Under the pieces are notes generated by a model that saw only the letters and a list, made by a program, of their open reading frames with translations, did no database searches and was not told the DNA's origin. The translations under genes and the position numbers were made by a program. This document shows positions 1 to 8,009 of a stretch of 64,000 nucleotides of DNA, piece by piece (positions within the stretch are counted from its first letter, which is position 1; the number at the start of each line of letters is the position of its first letter). Source of the DNA: Acetomicrobium hydrogeniformans (GTDB taxonomy: Bacteria > Synergistota > Synergistia > Synergistales > JAFGMB01); assembly GCA_016841745.1 (NCBI GenBank), contig JAENYO010000007.1, forward strand, positions 73,408 to 137,407, given 5' to 3'.

Positions 1-1101
1 TCCAGACCGGAACTGGATTTTGATCTTTGGGAAACAGCTGATACTATCGAAAGAGTTCTGGCTTCTCTCGGATTATCATCTGAACGTTTTGCCGGGACGG
101 GTGTCGTTTCGCTCCTGGAAGGGAATTGTTCAGGAGGGACTGTTGCCATAAGGGCAGACATGGATGCCCTGCCCATCAATGAAGAGAATCTTTTATCCTT
201 TAAGTCAGAGATAGAAGGTAAAATGCATGCCTGTGGGCATGATGCTCATATAGCCATAGCTCTGGGAGCTGCGATGATCCTTTCATGTTTTCAGGACGAT
301 CTGCATGGAAATGTCAAATTCATATTTCAGCCTGCGGAAGAAACTTCCGGGGGAGCTCTCCCAATGATAAAGGAAGGGGTCCTGGAAAGCCCGGCAGTGG
401 AAAATATCTTTTCGCTTCACGTAATGCCTGAACTTGAGAGAGGTGAGGTGGGTATCCGTTCAGGGAAGATGAGGGCGGCCTCAGACATGTTTGATATTAC
501 TGTAAAGGGAAGATCCTGCCATGGTGCAGAACCGGAAATGGGAATAGATCCAATAATCATTGCTTCAAAAATAGTTGATATTCTGCAGACACTTATAAGC
601 AGAAATGTATCTCCCCTTGATTCTGCTGTTATTACGGTAGGCCAGATCCAGGGTGGTATGGCTCGAAATATTGTAGCCCCATCTGTAACATTATCTGGAG
701 TGATAAGGACCGTTGATCCTTCCACACGACGGAACCTTCTGTCCGGTGTCAGACAGGTGGTGGATTCTATCTGTACCTCCATGGGAGGGGAGGGAGAAGT
801 CCTTTTTACAGAGGGATATCCCTGTCTTAACAATGACCGTGAAATGACTGATATTGTAGAAAAGGCGTCTTTGGAAATCATTGGAAGAAAAAGTGTTCAG
901 CATCTAGAACATCCAAGTATGGGTGTTGATGATTTCGCATATTTTCTTGAGAGAATACCAGGGTGCTATTTTATGCTTGGAGTTGGTGATCCAGAACGGC
1001 AAGTCAACTATCCCCTTCATAATCCCTTCTTTCAGATTGATGAAAGATCCCTTGCTCCTGCTTCAGCCCTCCTTGCCCGGATATGCCTGTTATGTCTATA
1101 G
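1..1101 (+). CDS. M20 family amidohydrolase (N-acyl amino acid / hippurate hydrolase type), 5' end missing
   Basis: The frame is open from base 1, so the gene starts upstream of the window; only a few N-terminal residues are lost, since the first visible residues (RPEL) belong to the family's HRxPEL motif. Metal-site motifs follow: RADMDALP near codon 51 and HACGHDAH at codons 76-83, then the catalytic EE pair at about 113-114 (FQPAEE), a lid/dimerisation domain around the SCHGAEPE segment, and a C-terminal GVDDFAYF and LHNPFF region. Members are cytosolic, bind two divalent metal ions, and hydrolyse N-acyl amino acids or small amide conjugates. The substrate cannot be read from sequence. Fermenters of amino acids often carry many copies. 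The stop at 1099-1101 is where the family normally ends. Confidence 0.9.
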   Translation, partial: SRPELDFDLWETADTIERVLASLGLSSERFAGTGVVSLLEGNCSGGTVAIRADMDALPINEENLLSFKSEIEGKMHACGHDAHIAIALGAAMILSCFQDDLHGNVKFIFQPAEETSGGALPMIKEGVLESPAVENIFSLHVMPELERGEVGIRSGKMRAASDMFDITVKGRSCHGAEPEMGIDPIIIASKIVDILQTLISRNVSPLDSAVITVGQIQGGMARNIVAPSVTLSGVIRTVDPSTRRNLLSGVRQVVDSICTSMGGEGEVLFTEGYPCLNNDREMTDIVEKASLEIIGRKSVQHLEHPSMGVDDFAYFLERIPGCYFMLGVGDPERQVNYPLHNPFFQIDERSLAPASALLARICLLCL

Positions 1102-1561
1102 AGTAAAACCTGATTCTGGTTCAATTTTACGTAAAGGGGTGAAAAGCCAAATTACAACCTCCATCTACAGGGCATATTCAGTTTTTGAAGAATTCAGGTC
1201 CATCAAAAATGCGAAAATATTCTGGATTCCCCTGAGAGCAGAAAGAATAAGGGTTGCTCCCTACCATATACTAATCGAAAATATGACAAGTCTGGATGTC
1301 GTTGGAAGTTCCCTTGCAAAAGGTTACTGTGACGAATTTTTCGCCCTCGCCGAATTAAATCTTTTCAGGGATTATATGCATGGGAGGATAAAAATAGAAG
1401 TTCTGGCAAAAGAATATCCCATTCCCATAAAATGTATGGATGATGGGGGAAACTCCCTGTTCCCATTCAGGTGCCTTAACCTGGATAAACCTGAAGGTGT
1501 TTTTAGTATCAGGCAGGGCAAAATACCCAGCCTTCCCTTTGACATAGCCGGGTTTCTTTAA
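1102..1561 (+). other. Open frame of unknown nature, possibly a decayed gene
   Basis: One frame stays open without a stop from inside the M20 gene to a TAA at 1559-1561, giving about 153 codons past the M20 stop. Codon choice (AGG, ATA, CTT, GAA) matches the neighbours and the translation looks protein-like, for example EFFALAELNLFRDYMHG and KCMDDGGNSLFPF. The only nearby start, GTG at 1139, has its purine-rich stretch directly abutting it, too close to serve as an SD site. I recognise no family. It may be the 3' remnant of a lost gene, or chance. Confidence 0.25.
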
Positions 1562-1568
1562 TGGCCTG

Positions 1569-2045
1569 TCAAAAAGCGTGAAACCCGGCTATATCAGCCT
1601 TAAGGTCAAGGTATCGTCTCTTGGTTTCTTCCAGGTGTTGTTTTTCTACCTGTAACAGTTTTTCGAACATCAGCCTGGCTTCACATTTTCCCATCTGGTT
1701 TATCATGTTTTTGTAGTATTCAGAAGCCCTCATTTCAGCGGCGTAAGAGGAGGTTGCAATCCTGATCCTGGATGTAACATCGTGAAAATCTGTGGTCTGG
1801 ATCTTGAGTTCCGGGGCGATGGTAAGATCCGGGTCTCTTGCGAATTCCTCGTCATAAAGTTCCTTATAGTATTTTTCAAGTTGTTCTTCGTGACCCCTTT
1901 CCATTTCTGAATGGGCTACAAACTCCATTTTTTCAGCTTCATCTTCCACATTTTCAGCCTATTTCATGTAAAATTCTTTTGCTTCAGTTTTTGCCTGGAT
2001 GCCGTATCTCAGAACCTGTTTCATATCAGGGCAGTTTTTTGCCAT
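1569..2045 (-). pseudogene. Rubrerythrin-like (ferritin superfamily) gene with in-frame TAG
   Basis: From ATG at 2043-2045, behind a good SD (AAGAGGTG, 7 bases away), the frame reads 158 residues to the stop at 1569 except for one TAG at 1959-1961. The paralogue at 3840-4310 has a tryptophan (TGG) at the aligned place (EFYKMWADN versus EFYMK-TAG-AEN), so a single G-to-A change explains it. Alignment continues on both sides without a gap, through a diiron-type EMRASEYYKN helix and a VEKQHLEETKRRY helix. As it stands translation would give a 28-residue stub, or reinitiate at GTG 1947-1949 without an SD and lose the first helix. Either a recent nonsense mutation, a readthrough codon, or a sequencing error. 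Confidence 0.75.
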
Positions 2046-2093
2046 AATATACACCTCTTATCAATCAATATAACTCGTTATTTTTCTAATAAG

Positions 2094-2112
2094 TTATACT
2101 ATTCGAGTATAA
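2094..2112. promoter_or_regulatory. 7-5-7 inverted repeat upstream of the rubrerythrin-like gene
   Basis: TTATACT and AGTATAA flank a five-base spacer, about 50 bases upstream of the ATG at 2045. Peroxide-responsive rubrerythrin genes are often controlled by PerR, whose box (TTATAAT-n-ATTATAA) resembles these arms, but here the spacer is 5 rather than 1. It may be an operator for an unknown regulator or a promoter element. The remainder of 2046-2282 shows no clear signal beyond the SD for the next gene. Confidence 0.25.
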
Positions 2113-2282
2113 AGGAAATGCAGAAAAATCGATAAATTTGCCCTAATGTGCCTATTGGCGACGAAATGAGTGATAAGGTAACTAGAGAGTTCAGTTCCTG
2201 TAATTTGTTCCAGGAGGTCCTTTGTAATAAAATGTTTCTTCTGAACTATCATGTTGGAGTTATTCTTTAAGGGGGAATAAGA

Positions 2283-3764
2283 GTGAAAGAAAGACTTGAA
2301 AAGCTATTACTTAAAGATTTTGGTCTCAACCCATCCCGCCGGATTATCTGGTGGAAAGGGGATTGGTGGCATGCCGGAGATCTTGATTCACTTGTTGTCA
2401 GTTGTCGAGAAAACCTTGAGAGATCAGGGTTCAAGGAAGGTTACAGGCTTGCAGTGTTACTACCTAATTCTCCAATGGTCCTGGCTCTGTCGATAGCAGT
2501 ATGGAGCCTGGGAGGTACCATTTCTACCCTCAATGCAAGAGCCGGTTTCACATCCCTGTCCAGAACTCTAGACCTGATCGATGCTTTTGGAGTAGTAATT
2601 TCAGAGGAAATAGCAGACCTTGGGGAACAGCTCCAGAAGTCTGGTTTTCCTGTTGTTCAGGTTGATCCTGATAAGGCCCTTCAGCCTTTCGTGGGAAGAC
2701 AATGCGAAGCCGGGGATCCTGATCTGGCTATTATTTTCGCAACCTCAGGTACTACAGGACTACCGAAGGCAGTTCCCCTAAGCCATGGAAACCTTATAGA
2801 CAATTCGTTAAAAGTCTTTGATCATGTTGATGAATTACAGGAAGGGGATGTGATGATAAATGTCCTGCCCAATTTCCATTCCTTCGGGTACACTGTATCC
2901 GGCATTCTACCTTTACTTTGCGGCATGTCCCAGACTATCCTTCCTTCCTTTATGCCTCCCAGGACTACACTTGAAGCTATGAACACCTCAGGGGTAACTG
3001 ATCTTGTCATGGTCCCGGCCATGCTATCTTTTCTTCTGGTTACGATGAAAAATACCGGAATAAAGACTCCTTCCGGATTGAAAGTAATTATTACAGGTGG
3101 AGATAAACTCAATGTTCAGATAGACCAGAAGGTTAAGGATACAATGGGAATAGGTGTACTGGAAGGATATGGCCTTACAGAGTGTTCTCCTGTCGTAGCA
3201 GTGAATGCATCGTATTCCGGGAGAAAACTGGGTACGGTGGGTACCTTTATTCCTGGTTACGATTGGCAGTTAAGAAGCTCCGAGGGTAAAATTCTTCAAA
3301 AGGACAAAGAGGGTATCCTATGGGTCAGGGGTCCTTCTGTAGGCGGTTCCTATTTCAAGGCTCAAGATCTAAGTTCCGAACGATTTGTTGATGGCTGGTT
3401 CAATACCGGTGATGTTGTAAAAGTTGGCAAGGAGGGTTATCTTACGATCCTTGACCGAGCCACTGACATTATTATAGTTGGTGGTTTTAATGTCTATCCC
3501 CAGGAAGTTGAAGGGATCCTTAACGAGCATCCGGATATTAATGCAGCAATTGCAGTCGGGATGCCGCATCCGGTAAACGGCGAGGTAGTCAAGGTGTTTG
3601 TAATGAGGGAAGAGGGATCAAGCCTGTCACAAAGAGATATAATCGACTACTGTAAAAAGGAACTTGCCCATTTCAAGGTTCCCAGAAAAGTTGAATTTCT
3701 TGATAGTTTTCCCCTTTCACCTACGGGTAAAATATTGAGACGCAAGCTGAGGGAACTGAAGTAA
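2283..3764 (+). CDS. AMP-forming acyl-CoA synthetase (fatty acid-CoA ligase family)
   Basis: A 493-residue ANL-superfamily enzyme that activates a carboxylic acid through an acyl-adenylate to the CoA thioester. Visible motifs in order: the P-loop-like TSGTTGLPKAVPLSHGN (about 158-174), GYGLTECSPV (about 300), the hinge region GWFNTGDVVKVGKEGYLTILDR, GGFNVYPQEVE, and the C-terminal catalytic lysine in SPTGKILRRKLRE. Start is GTG 2283 behind AGGGGGAATAAGA. It stands alone, ending at a long hairpin shared with the convergent rubrerythrin gene. The length is slightly shorter than typical long-chain ligases (about 550), so medium-chain or other carboxylates are possible. A FadL-type porin at 48.2 kb would fit fatty acid use, but this is inference. 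Confidence 0.9.
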   Translation: MKERLEKLLLKDFGLNPSRRIIWWKGDWWHAGDLDSLVVSCRENLERSGFKEGYRLAVLLPNSPMVLALSIAVWSLGGTISTLNARAGFTSLSRTLDLIDAFGVVISEEIADLGEQLQKSGFPVVQVDPDKALQPFVGRQCEAGDPDLAIIFATSGTTGLPKAVPLSHGNLIDNSLKVFDHVDELQEGDVMINVLPNFHSFGYTVSGILPLLCGMSQTILPSFMPPRTTLEAMNTSGVTDLVMVPAMLSFLLVTMKNTGIKTPSGLKVIITGGDKLNVQIDQKVKDTMGIGVLEGYGLTECSPVVAVNASYSGRKLGTVGTFIPGYDWQLRSSEGKILQKDKEGILWVRGPSVGGSYFKAQDLSSERFVDGWFNTGDVVKVGKEGYLTILDRATDIIIVGGFNVYPQEVEGILNEHPDINAAIAVGMPHPVNGEVVKVFVMREEGSSLSQRDIIDYCKKELAHFKVPRKVEFLDSFPLSPTGKILRRKLRELK

Positions 3765-3772
3765 AGGAGTCT

Positions 3773-3822
3773 GATTAAACATGAGGAGAGAGGGCATACG
3801 CCCTCTCTCCTCATGTTTAATC
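3773..3822. terminator. Perfect 23-bp hairpin between convergent genes
   Basis: Arms 3773-3795 and 3800-3822 pair without mismatch around a four-base loop (ATAC); the inner part is GC-rich (GAGAGAGGGC / GCCCTCTCTC), the outer part AT-rich (GATTAAAC / GTTTAATC). It lies 8 bases after the acyl-CoA synthetase stop and 17 bases before the end of the minus-strand rubrerythrin gene, so it can serve both. There is no T run on either side, which is unusual for an intrinsic terminator. Confidence 0.7.
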
Positions 3823-3839
3823 AAGCAACATTCCCTTTC

Positions 3840-4310
3840 CTAGAAAGCGTGGAAGCCCACCACGTCTTCCCGGATCTTCATGTAACGTTTCTTTGTGGTA
3901 TCCATATGCCCTTTTTCCATTTCTGCAAGCTTTTCGAACATTATTCCCGCTTCTCCTCCTGCTTCTTTGGCCAGTTTTGTATAGAATTCAGAGGCTCTCA
4001 TTTCCGACAAATAAGCAGCAGCTGCAATTCTGAGAATGGAAGTGCTGTCCTGAAAGTCTTTTGTCTGAACTTTGAGTTCTGGTGCCACCACAAGATCCGG
4101 ATCTATAGCAGGTTCCTCATTGTAAAGTTCCATGTAATAATCTTTCAGACCCTTCTCATGTTCCTTTTCCCATTCGGAGAGTTCCATGAGTTCCTTTTTG
4201 TAGTGCTCTTCATCGACGTTGTCGGCCCACATTTTGTAGAATTCCTTTGCCTCGATCTCTGCCTTGATCCCATAAGAAAGTGCTTTTTGCATTTCAAAAC
4301 ACTCTGACAT
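3840..4310 (-). CDS. Rubrerythrin/ferritin-superfamily protein
   Basis: A 156-residue four-helix-bundle protein with helices carrying spaced Glu/His ligands: EIEAKEFYKMW (about 18-28), EWEKEHEKG (46-54), EMRASEFYTKL and AEMEKGHMDTTKKRY. Diiron proteins of this type usually reduce peroxide in the cytosol of anaerobes. There is no C-terminal rubredoxin domain (no CxxC pair), so it needs an external electron donor. It starts at ATG 4310 behind AAAGGAGG. It is the intact paralogue of the TAG-interrupted gene at 1569-2045, with about half of the residues shared and the same C-terminal GFHAF. Exact activity is not certain. Confidence 0.8.
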   Translation of the reverse strand: MSECFEMQKALSYGIKAEIEAKEFYKMWADNVDEEHYKKELMELSEWEKEHEKGLKDYYMELYNEEPAIDPDLVVAPELKVQTKDFQDSTSILRIAAAAYLSEMRASEFYTKLAKEAGGEAGIMFEKLAEMEKGHMDTTKKRYMKIREDVVGFHAF

Positions 4311-4352
4311 GTTAAAGGCCTCCTTTATTAATGAGTCATTTCATGTGTATTT

Positions 4353-4382
4353 ATTATATGCACAAGTCTGTTATTTATGCAA
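4353..4382 (-). promoter_or_regulatory. Sigma70-type promoter for the rubrerythrin gene
   Basis: Read on the minus strand: TTGCAT at 4382-4377, an 18-base spacer, then a perfect TATAAT at 4358-4353, about 43 bases before the ATG at 4310. Spacing and -10 match the consensus well. Confidence 0.5.
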
Positions 4383-4445
4383 CACTCTATTAAAAGGCCT
4401 CTTTACTCTAAAGCATAAAGACTTAGGGGTATATCGGATGGAGGG

Positions 4446-5147
4446 TTATTTCAAGGGAAGTTCCTTTTTTATCCGCTTGCCGGTAGACATGTAAAAGGAT
4501 CTTTCTGAGATATTTGCAGCGTGATCTCCCATCCGTTCCAGATGTCTCGCCACAATCTGCAGGAGAATGGCTCTTCTGGATCTGTTGCTGTCATCGGAGT
4601 TTTCCTTTCCCATAATAATGAAAAGTTCATCCATGATCTGTTTAAACAGCCCATCTATCTCATCGTCCTGCAGAAAGACTTTTTTTGCTAGTTCCGGGTT
4701 ATTATCGTTAAAGGATTTCAATGCATCCTTTAACATCTCTACACATATGGAGGCCATGCGGGGAATGTCTATCAGAGGTTTCAACAAAGGTTCCTGGTTA
4801 AGCTGCAAGGCATGTCTGGCTATATTGCACGCTTCATCTCCAACTCTTTCAAGGTCCGTAATTATCTTCAAAACTGAAAAGAAAAATCGTAGTTCTTCCC
4901 TGACTGGCTGTCTTACTGCGATTATTCGAAGGCATTCCTGCTCTATCTCGATCTCATGTTCGTCAACTATCTCATCATTGTTGATCACCTGTTGAGCGAG
5001 AGAATCACTTCTTGCTTCAAGAGCACTTATGGACATAACGATCATGTTTTCAACTGCCTGGCCCATCTGATCAAGCATTTCCATAATGATTTCTCTGTCC
5101 TTGCCAAGAAGAAAACTTTTTGTGTCTTCATTTCTTCTAAGTATCAT
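4446..5147 (-). CDS. phoU: PhoU-family phosphate regulator
   Basis: A 233-residue all-helical protein with two PhoU repeats; metal-binding signatures DLERVGDEACNIA (about 98-110) and HLERMGDHAANIS (about 205-217) are clear. PhoU proteins modulate phosphate transporters. The start is ATG 5145-5147, chosen because AAAAGGAGGAAGGGCAAT precedes it; a longer in-frame reading upstream overlaps the transporter gene and has no SD. It overlaps the 3' end of the Na/Pi cotransporter gene by 11 bases, so the two are co-translated. No pst ABC genes are in the window, so it probably works with the sodium cotransporter rather than with Pst. Confidence 0.88.
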   Translation of the reverse strand: MILRRNEDTKSFLLGKDREIIMEMLDQMGQAVENMIVMSISALEARSDSLAQQVINNDEIVDEHEIEIEQECLRIIAVRQPVREELRFFFSVLKIITDLERVGDEACNIARHALQLNQEPLLKPLIDIPRMASICVEMLKDALKSFNDNNPELAKKVFLQDDEIDGLFKQIMDELFIIMGKENSDDSNRSRRAILLQIVARHLERMGDHAANISERSFYMSTGKRIKKELPLK

Positions 5148-6816
5148 ATTGCCCTTCCTCCTTTTCTGTTTCTGAATTTCCATGAAGGCCGTTTTGAACT
5201 TCAAAAGGATCAACATTATCAGCACAGCTTTCAAAAAGTGATCCTCTTGCCAGCTCAAAGGAAGCCCGGGCTATTTTGTTGCCTACTGACAAATATTCCC
5301 AAAGGGATAATTCTTCTCCGGGACGAAAAGAATAATTCCTTCCTAATAGAGCTCTTCTGATTTCCTTATCTTTGTCAAGATATTTTCCCCATGTTTTTTT
5401 AGCCGTTTTTGACATTTCTTTTCCGCCAAGGGCGAATGATCCCACAGATTGGGTTATTAGTCTCGAAAGCAGGTTTATCAGAGCTATAAATTCATGTTCC
5501 TTATCCATAGCACCCAGAATTTCATTTTCTTTTTCTTCAAGAAGAAAATACATATTTTCTGAAATAGTCTTTGTCATATCTTTCAGAGCAGCAAGAGAAT
5601 ATGAAATACAGCTGTATTCATGTTTCCAGTATTCGTCTGTACCGGGGGGTTGTATTCCAGAAAGGAAGTCTATGCATGATGACAGAAGTCTGTCTGTTCC
5701 CTCCCTTAATGGTGGTATCCTTTCCTGGAATTGTGTTCTATCCATAATAATGTAGAAGAGTTCCTCGCAGAGATTTCCCAGCCTTACCATCTCTTTCGCC
5801 AGGAGATTTAATCCCATTATGGGGAATTCCTGCATGGAGTTATTGAGAAAAACCGGTTCTCCGATGGCCTCGTCAGCAGAAGGATGAAACAGAAACTGTA
5901 CTGTTCGTGCTAATATCGAAGAAAATGGAGCAAATACAAGGACATTAAAACCTGCAACTGCAATATGGATCAGCGCTACCTGTGTAGACATGGAGGGGGT
6001 CAGATAAGATGTGAATGTTGTCAGATATCCAGATAGAGGAAGAATTATCAGAGCTCCGGCAATCCTGAAAATAAAGTTGCTCCATGCGAGTCTTCTTGCG
6101 TTGACTCTCGATCCCAAACCTGCAAGAAGAACTATGCTGGAACTTCCGACATGACTTCCCAGGACAACTGCTACGATTGAAGGCAGGGTAAGAATACCGG
6201 CTGAAGCCAGGGCAATTGCAATGGCCATTACAGCTGGGCTGCTTTGAATTATAGATACAAAAGCAAAGGATGCCATACCAAGGTAAAGGGGGTTTCCTGA
6301 TGCCGTGACCATAAAGTCCTTTATATAACCTTCCGAAACAAGAGGATCTATGCCGATTTTAAGTATTAGCATTCCTGTCAGGAGTAGTGATAATCCTTGT
6401 AATAAAAGGCCTGTCTTCATAGTATTTCCCTTACCTAGTCTTGCCATGATAGTACTGAAAACAAGAAGGAGGGGAGCCCAGATTATCAGGTCCATACTTA
6501 TGAGCAGGGTAACAAAGGTTGTTCCGATACTTGCTCCCATGGTAACTAAAATTGCACTCTCCAGAGGAAGCATCCCAACATCTACAAGGCCGACGGCGAA
6601 GGAGCTGGCGGCAGTACTGCTCTGAGAAATGGCGGAGAGACTGATACCGAAAAAAAAGGATAGTTTTTTACTGTGGCTCAGTTTATACATAAGGTGGCTC
6701 AGTCGCTCTCCCAGAGCCTTTCTGAATGCTTTTGTGCTTAGATCAAGTCCGATCAGGAAAATGCATATACCACCTGAAACCAGCATAAGCGGAAGAGTCT
6801 GTACATCTTCGAACAA
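5137..6816 (-). CDS. Na+/phosphate cotransporter, NptA type, with C-terminal PhoU-like domain
   Basis: A 559-residue inner-membrane protein. The N-terminal half has the two inverted repeats of the Na/Pi cotransporter family with their QSS signatures, ISQSSTAASSF (about 62-72) and IIQSSPAVMAI (about 190-200), and roughly eight hydrophobic segments. The C-terminal 230 residues are hydrophilic and helical, as in family members that carry a PhoU-like domain. Start is TTG 6816 behind CCGGGGGT, 7 bases away. It is followed directly by phoU, an arrangement expected for a low-affinity sodium-driven phosphate uptake unit. Confidence 0.87.
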   Translation of the reverse strand: MFEDVQTLPLMLVSGGICIFLIGLDLSTKAFRKALGERLSHLMYKLSHSKKLSFFFGISLSAISQSSTAASSFAVGLVDVGMLPLESAILVTMGASIGTTFVTLLISMDLIIWAPLLLVFSTIMARLGKGNTMKTGLLLQGLSLLLTGMLILKIGIDPLVSEGYIKDFMVTASGNPLYLGMASFAFVSIIQSSPAVMAIAIALASAGILTLPSIVAVVLGSHVGSSSIVLLAGLGSRVNARRLAWSNFIFRIAGALIILPLSGYLTTFTSYLTPSMSTQVALIHIAVAGFNVLVFAPFSSILARTVQFLFHPSADEAIGEPVFLNNSMQEFPIMGLNLLAKEMVRLGNLCEELFYIIMDRTQFQERIPPLREGTDRLLSSCIDFLSGIQPPGTDEYWKHEYSCISYSLAALKDMTKTISENMYFLLEEKENEILGAMDKEHEFIALINLLSRLITQSVGSFALGGKEMSKTAKKTWGKYLDKDKEIRRALLGRNYSFRPGEELSLWEYLSVGNKIARASFELARGSLFESCADNVDPFEVQNGLHGNSETEKEEGQYDT

Positions 6817-6940
6817 TTTTATACCCCCGGATAATTCCTTTTTTTCTTAAAACCTTTTACAATCATTATATGCCTCCCTATCATACTAGATTCAGTACAG
6901 TTTACAGAGGGCAAAATATTTCAAAGGAGACGAAAGATTT

Positions 6941-7933
6941 ATGAAGGGAAAATCGGTTGTAGTATCAGCTTCTATGTCTGAGGAGTCAAAAATGAAAATC
7001 CGTTCCATTTTATCAACCGCGGCTCGTGTGTCTTTTCTTGCAGACCAGGAAGAAGATGTCAGAAAGGAACTTCTTATCAATGCAGATGCAGTAGTCTCCT
7101 TCTTCTTCAATCGGGAAGTAAGTAAGGATGAATATCCCTTACTTGACCGGCTTCAGCTTCTCCAGACCATATCTACAGGCGTAGACTATCTTCCCTTTTC
7201 CGAGATACCTGAAAATGTGATTATTGCATGTAATGCAGGAGGTTGGTCATACCAGATAGCAGAGCATACAGTAGCCATGATAATGGCGCTTTATAGAAGG
7301 TTCATCCCTCAGCATAATAAGTTGTCAAGGGGAGATTTTGCACGAAATGGGTATATGCTCAGGAATCTCAGGGGTAAAACTGTTGGTGTTATAGGTTATG
7401 GAAGTATAGGAAAAGATATTGTCCAATTGCTTAAACCATTTGATGTCAAGGTTATGGCAATAAATACTTCTGGCAGAACTCCCGATGATGTTGATTTTAT
7501 CGGTACCCTTGATGATCTTGGTCACGTACTTGAAAATGCTGATATTATTGTTCTTACCCTTCCTCTTACCCGGAGTACCAGAGGGCTTATTGGCATGAAG
7601 GAACTTGAGAGAATGAAGAAAGATGCAACTATTATTAATGTTGCAAGAGCGCCTCTCCTGAATGAGAAAGCCCTTTATGATCATCTGAATAGCCACCCGG
7701 ACTTTCTTGCCGGAATTGATGTATGGTGGGAAGAACCATCATGGAGTGATAGTGATTTCCGACTTAACTATCCCTTCTTTGATCTGTCTAACTTTCTTGG
7801 TTCGCCCCATAATTCCAATTATGTCAAGGATGCTTTTGTCAATGCAGCGACATCTGCAGTTGTAAATGTAAAAGCTTTCTTTGAAGGTGACCAGGTTCGA
7901 GGTATTATTGAAAGAAAGGATTATCTGGGGTAG
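6941..7933 (+). CDS. D-isomer-specific 2-hydroxyacid dehydrogenase
   Basis: A 330-residue NAD(P)-dependent oxidoreductase of the D-2-hydroxyacid dehydrogenase family, interconverting a 2-oxo acid and its D-2-hydroxy acid in the cytosol. The Rossmann fold shows GYGSIG at 152-157. The catalytic Arg lies in INVARAPLLNE, the Glu near DVWWEEP, and the His in GSPHNSNY. The start is ATG 6941 behind AAAGGAGACG. It is divergent from the Na/Pi cotransporter and stands as a single gene. The DVWWEEP and SPHNSN variants are not those of serine-pathway SerA, so I would not call it phosphoglycerate dehydrogenase. The physiological substrate is unknown. Confidence 0.85.
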   Translation: MKGKSVVVSASMSEESKMKIRSILSTAARVSFLADQEEDVRKELLINADAVVSFFFNREVSKDEYPLLDRLQLLQTISTGVDYLPFSEIPENVIIACNAGGWSYQIAEHTVAMIMALYRRFIPQHNKLSRGDFARNGYMLRNLRGKTVGVIGYGSIGKDIVQLLKPFDVKVMAINTSGRTPDDVDFIGTLDDLGHVLENADIIVLTLPLTRSTRGLIGMKELERMKKDATIINVARAPLLNEKALYDHLNSHPDFLAGIDVWWEEPSWSDSDFRLNYPFFDLSNFLGSPHNSNYVKDAFVNAATSAVVNVKAFFEGDQVRGIIERKDYLG

Positions 7934-8009
7934 ACAAACAGTGTTAACTCCTGGTAAGTTTCAGCCTGAACTCATCATCAGCCAAATATTCAGGGGTGGC
8001 CGATGTGTT

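Noticed and set aside
1959-1961. TAG as a pyrrolysine codon
   Set aside because: The site corresponds to a plain Trp in the paralogue, no PYLIS-like structure was recognised and no pyl gene is in the window; kept only as a remote alternative.
5148-5258. Longer N terminus for PhoU (37 more residues)
   Set aside because: It would read deep into the cotransporter gene and lacks an SD, while ATG 5147 has a strong one.
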